64,000 nt of DNA from Aedes albopictus (Eukaryota > Arthropoda > Insecta > Diptera > Culicidae), in assembly GCF_035046485.1 (NCBI RefSeq), contig NC_085138.1:338842263-338906262 (forward strand), given 5' to 3'. Each line of letters opens with the position of its first letter. The first letter of the stretch is position 1. A model generated the notes under the pieces. That model made no database searches. It saw only the letters and a program-made list of their open reading frames with translations, and was not told the DNA's origin. This document shows, one piece after another, positions 62,726 through 64,000 of the stretch. Position numbers and translations under genes: made by a program.

Positions 62726-63751
62726 TATTAACAAGTAGATTCGTACTATTCTTTTTCACTTCTTCGAAATTATTTTTATAGCAACTATAAACTCAGGAGT
62801 GGATAGCATAACGACATTGATTGCAGCAGGGTCCAACCTTATTATGTAATGCAAGAGTGCATGTGGGATGTCTCTGCATTACTTATATCTTCTACTTAAG
62901 ACAGGGCAGGGTGATAAGAAAATCGCATTAGTGAATGAACAATTTAGAATCTAAATTTTAGATGTTGAATGCTGTTCACTCAAGAAGTTCACTGGTGCAG
63001 GTAGAAAAAAAACTTTTGAATCTCTCTATTTCTTAGCATAGTAACAAGAAACTATATTTAAAACTGAATATAAATTATGCTCTCTATGATGCTCAACAAT
63101 GCTATAAACAGAATACTAAAATTTCCGGGCCGCCATTTTGTGGAGTTTGGCGGCCCACTGTCGTCTTGTCATTTCAGGTTTATTTTCTATAACGCGTGGC
63201 TACAAAGAGTGAACAATACCATCGCCTAGGGGGCATTTTGGAGCTAAATTCGGTGAGTCGGTTCCATAATATTTACGCTGTCATTATTTTCACCATGGAT
63301 AGTTGCGGCCTTTTTTTACATGCATATTGTTATGCATCTGTTTGTGCACATTTGTTGTTACCCATCTTTCGTGTATTTACTCAACTAGCACTGTAAAGTT
63401 CGTCACTTCGAGTGTCGGCCTAAACTCTTAGTATTCATTTCATTAAAACTACTATTGTTGTACAGTCCACATATTTGATGTTGCCACTATGGGAGAGCAC
63501 GTTGAGCACCGGTTTGTCCACATCTGCTACAGCTTTTGGCTGGGAGTGGGTCTGGTTTGCAGGTTTAGCGGGGGCCTACCACAATTTGGGAGTGTGAGGG
63601 GGGGGGGGGGTATCTCTGCATTGAACTCACTACTCATCAATTCCGTGGGGTATCTAGAAGACAATTGACGATAAGATTGGAAAAAAAGCTTGCAGTTGGG
63701 AACTAGACTAAAATAGTGGCCGATAGAAAACAACGCGCTAGACAGCATTAT
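62726..63751. other. Non-coding sequence
   Basis: No gene recognised. A small 'gggccgcca'/'tggcggccc' inverted repeat at about 63127-63157 and a run of 13 G at about 63600 are the only oddities. Confidence 0.4.
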
Positions 63752-64000
63752 CACAGACAAACAGACGTAACACCTTGAACGATTTTCATGAAAATCCATC
63801 GCCCAGTTCACACTACCATCACCTGGTGGAAAAGTTGCACGAATCACTGTGTTGTGCAATATCGTCAACAGAAGGCGCTAGTGTGAAACGTCAAACGCTT
63901 AGAAAAACGAAGCGCGCGCCTCTAGTTGTGAAAGCCCAACTATGAAAATTTAAAATGATCGTTAAAAGCGTGGTCGATGGATATTTCGCAAGTGTTTCGT
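63752..64000 (+). mobile_element. CACAGACAAACAGACG-TIR element, cut by window edge
   Basis: CACAGACAAACAGACGTAAC at 63752 is identical to the end at 25342. The other end is not in the window. 'Ggcgctagtgt' at about 63875 also occurs in the 25342-25681 copy (about 25440). Confidence 0.6.

Noticed and set aside
1..64000. Endogenous viral elements (flavivirus- or rhabdovirus-like), common in Aedes genomes
   Set aside because: No frame resembling a viral polymerase, nucleoprotein or glycoprotein was found. The only retroid coding regions are retrotransposons without an envelope.

Overview
The window is a piece of insect nuclear genome, almost certainly from a culicine mosquito (probably Aedes). 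It has a few intron-containing or compact genes in a sea of nested transposons: tRNA-derived SINEs, RTE-like LINEs, a Ty1/copia element, a gag-only LTR element and many MITE-like inverted-repeat elements. No prokaryotic feature (operon, Shine-Dalgarno site, CRISPR) is present. The species cannot be fixed from sequence alone.

Genes. (1) TTC7, the PI4-kinase IIIalpha scaffold, lies on the minus strand from 37275 (ATG) to 20863 (stop). Six exons with consensus splice sites give 2511 nt, 836 aa. Four introns are 62-75 bp and one is 13.6 kb, swollen by transposons. (2) AIMP1 (p43/EMAP-II-like subunit of the multi-synthetase complex) is one uninterrupted ORF on the plus strand, 52911-53894. (3) Two stretches look like mainly non-coding first exons of genes that leave the window: about 10140 to 9265 on the minus strand (running off the left edge) and about 58437-59402 on the plus strand (running off the right edge). 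Both are tentative.

Mobile DNA, left to right. 1-2.4 kb: LINE relic and a degenerate 'TTCCTCCAGGAATT' array. 2.45-7.19 kb: a tRNA-derived SINE split between its A and B boxes by a 4.2 kb TIR element that itself carries four further insertions. 7.4-9.0 kb: hairpin elements. 11.1-20.2 kb: foldback and TIR elements in nests. 20.9-37.3 kb: TTC7, whose big intron holds TIR elements, a LINE split by a SINE, array blocks and a 3,350-bp LTR element encoding Gag and protease but no reverse transcriptase. 38.2-41.2 kb: a hAT-like element (8-bp TSD) upstream of TTC7. 43.4-51.4 kb: nested TIR elements and a complete 4,690-bp copia element with identical 283-bp LTRs and one open 1306-codon polyprotein. 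54-57 kb: RTE-like LINE pieces in alternating orientation. 57.4-64 kb: retroposon, MITEs, SINE, array blocks.

Main observations. At least eight insertions have TIRs starting CCCG/CCC or CAC with exact 2-bp target duplications of variable sequence. Several unrelated TIR elements carry tRNA-like box A/box B modules. Two 1,247-bp copies of one element lie inverted on either side of TTC7. The two LTR elements are both very young. The Gag/protease-only one has a second ORF with an internally repeated 'AADS' motif. Coordinates of repeats were read by eye from inverted ends and target duplications.
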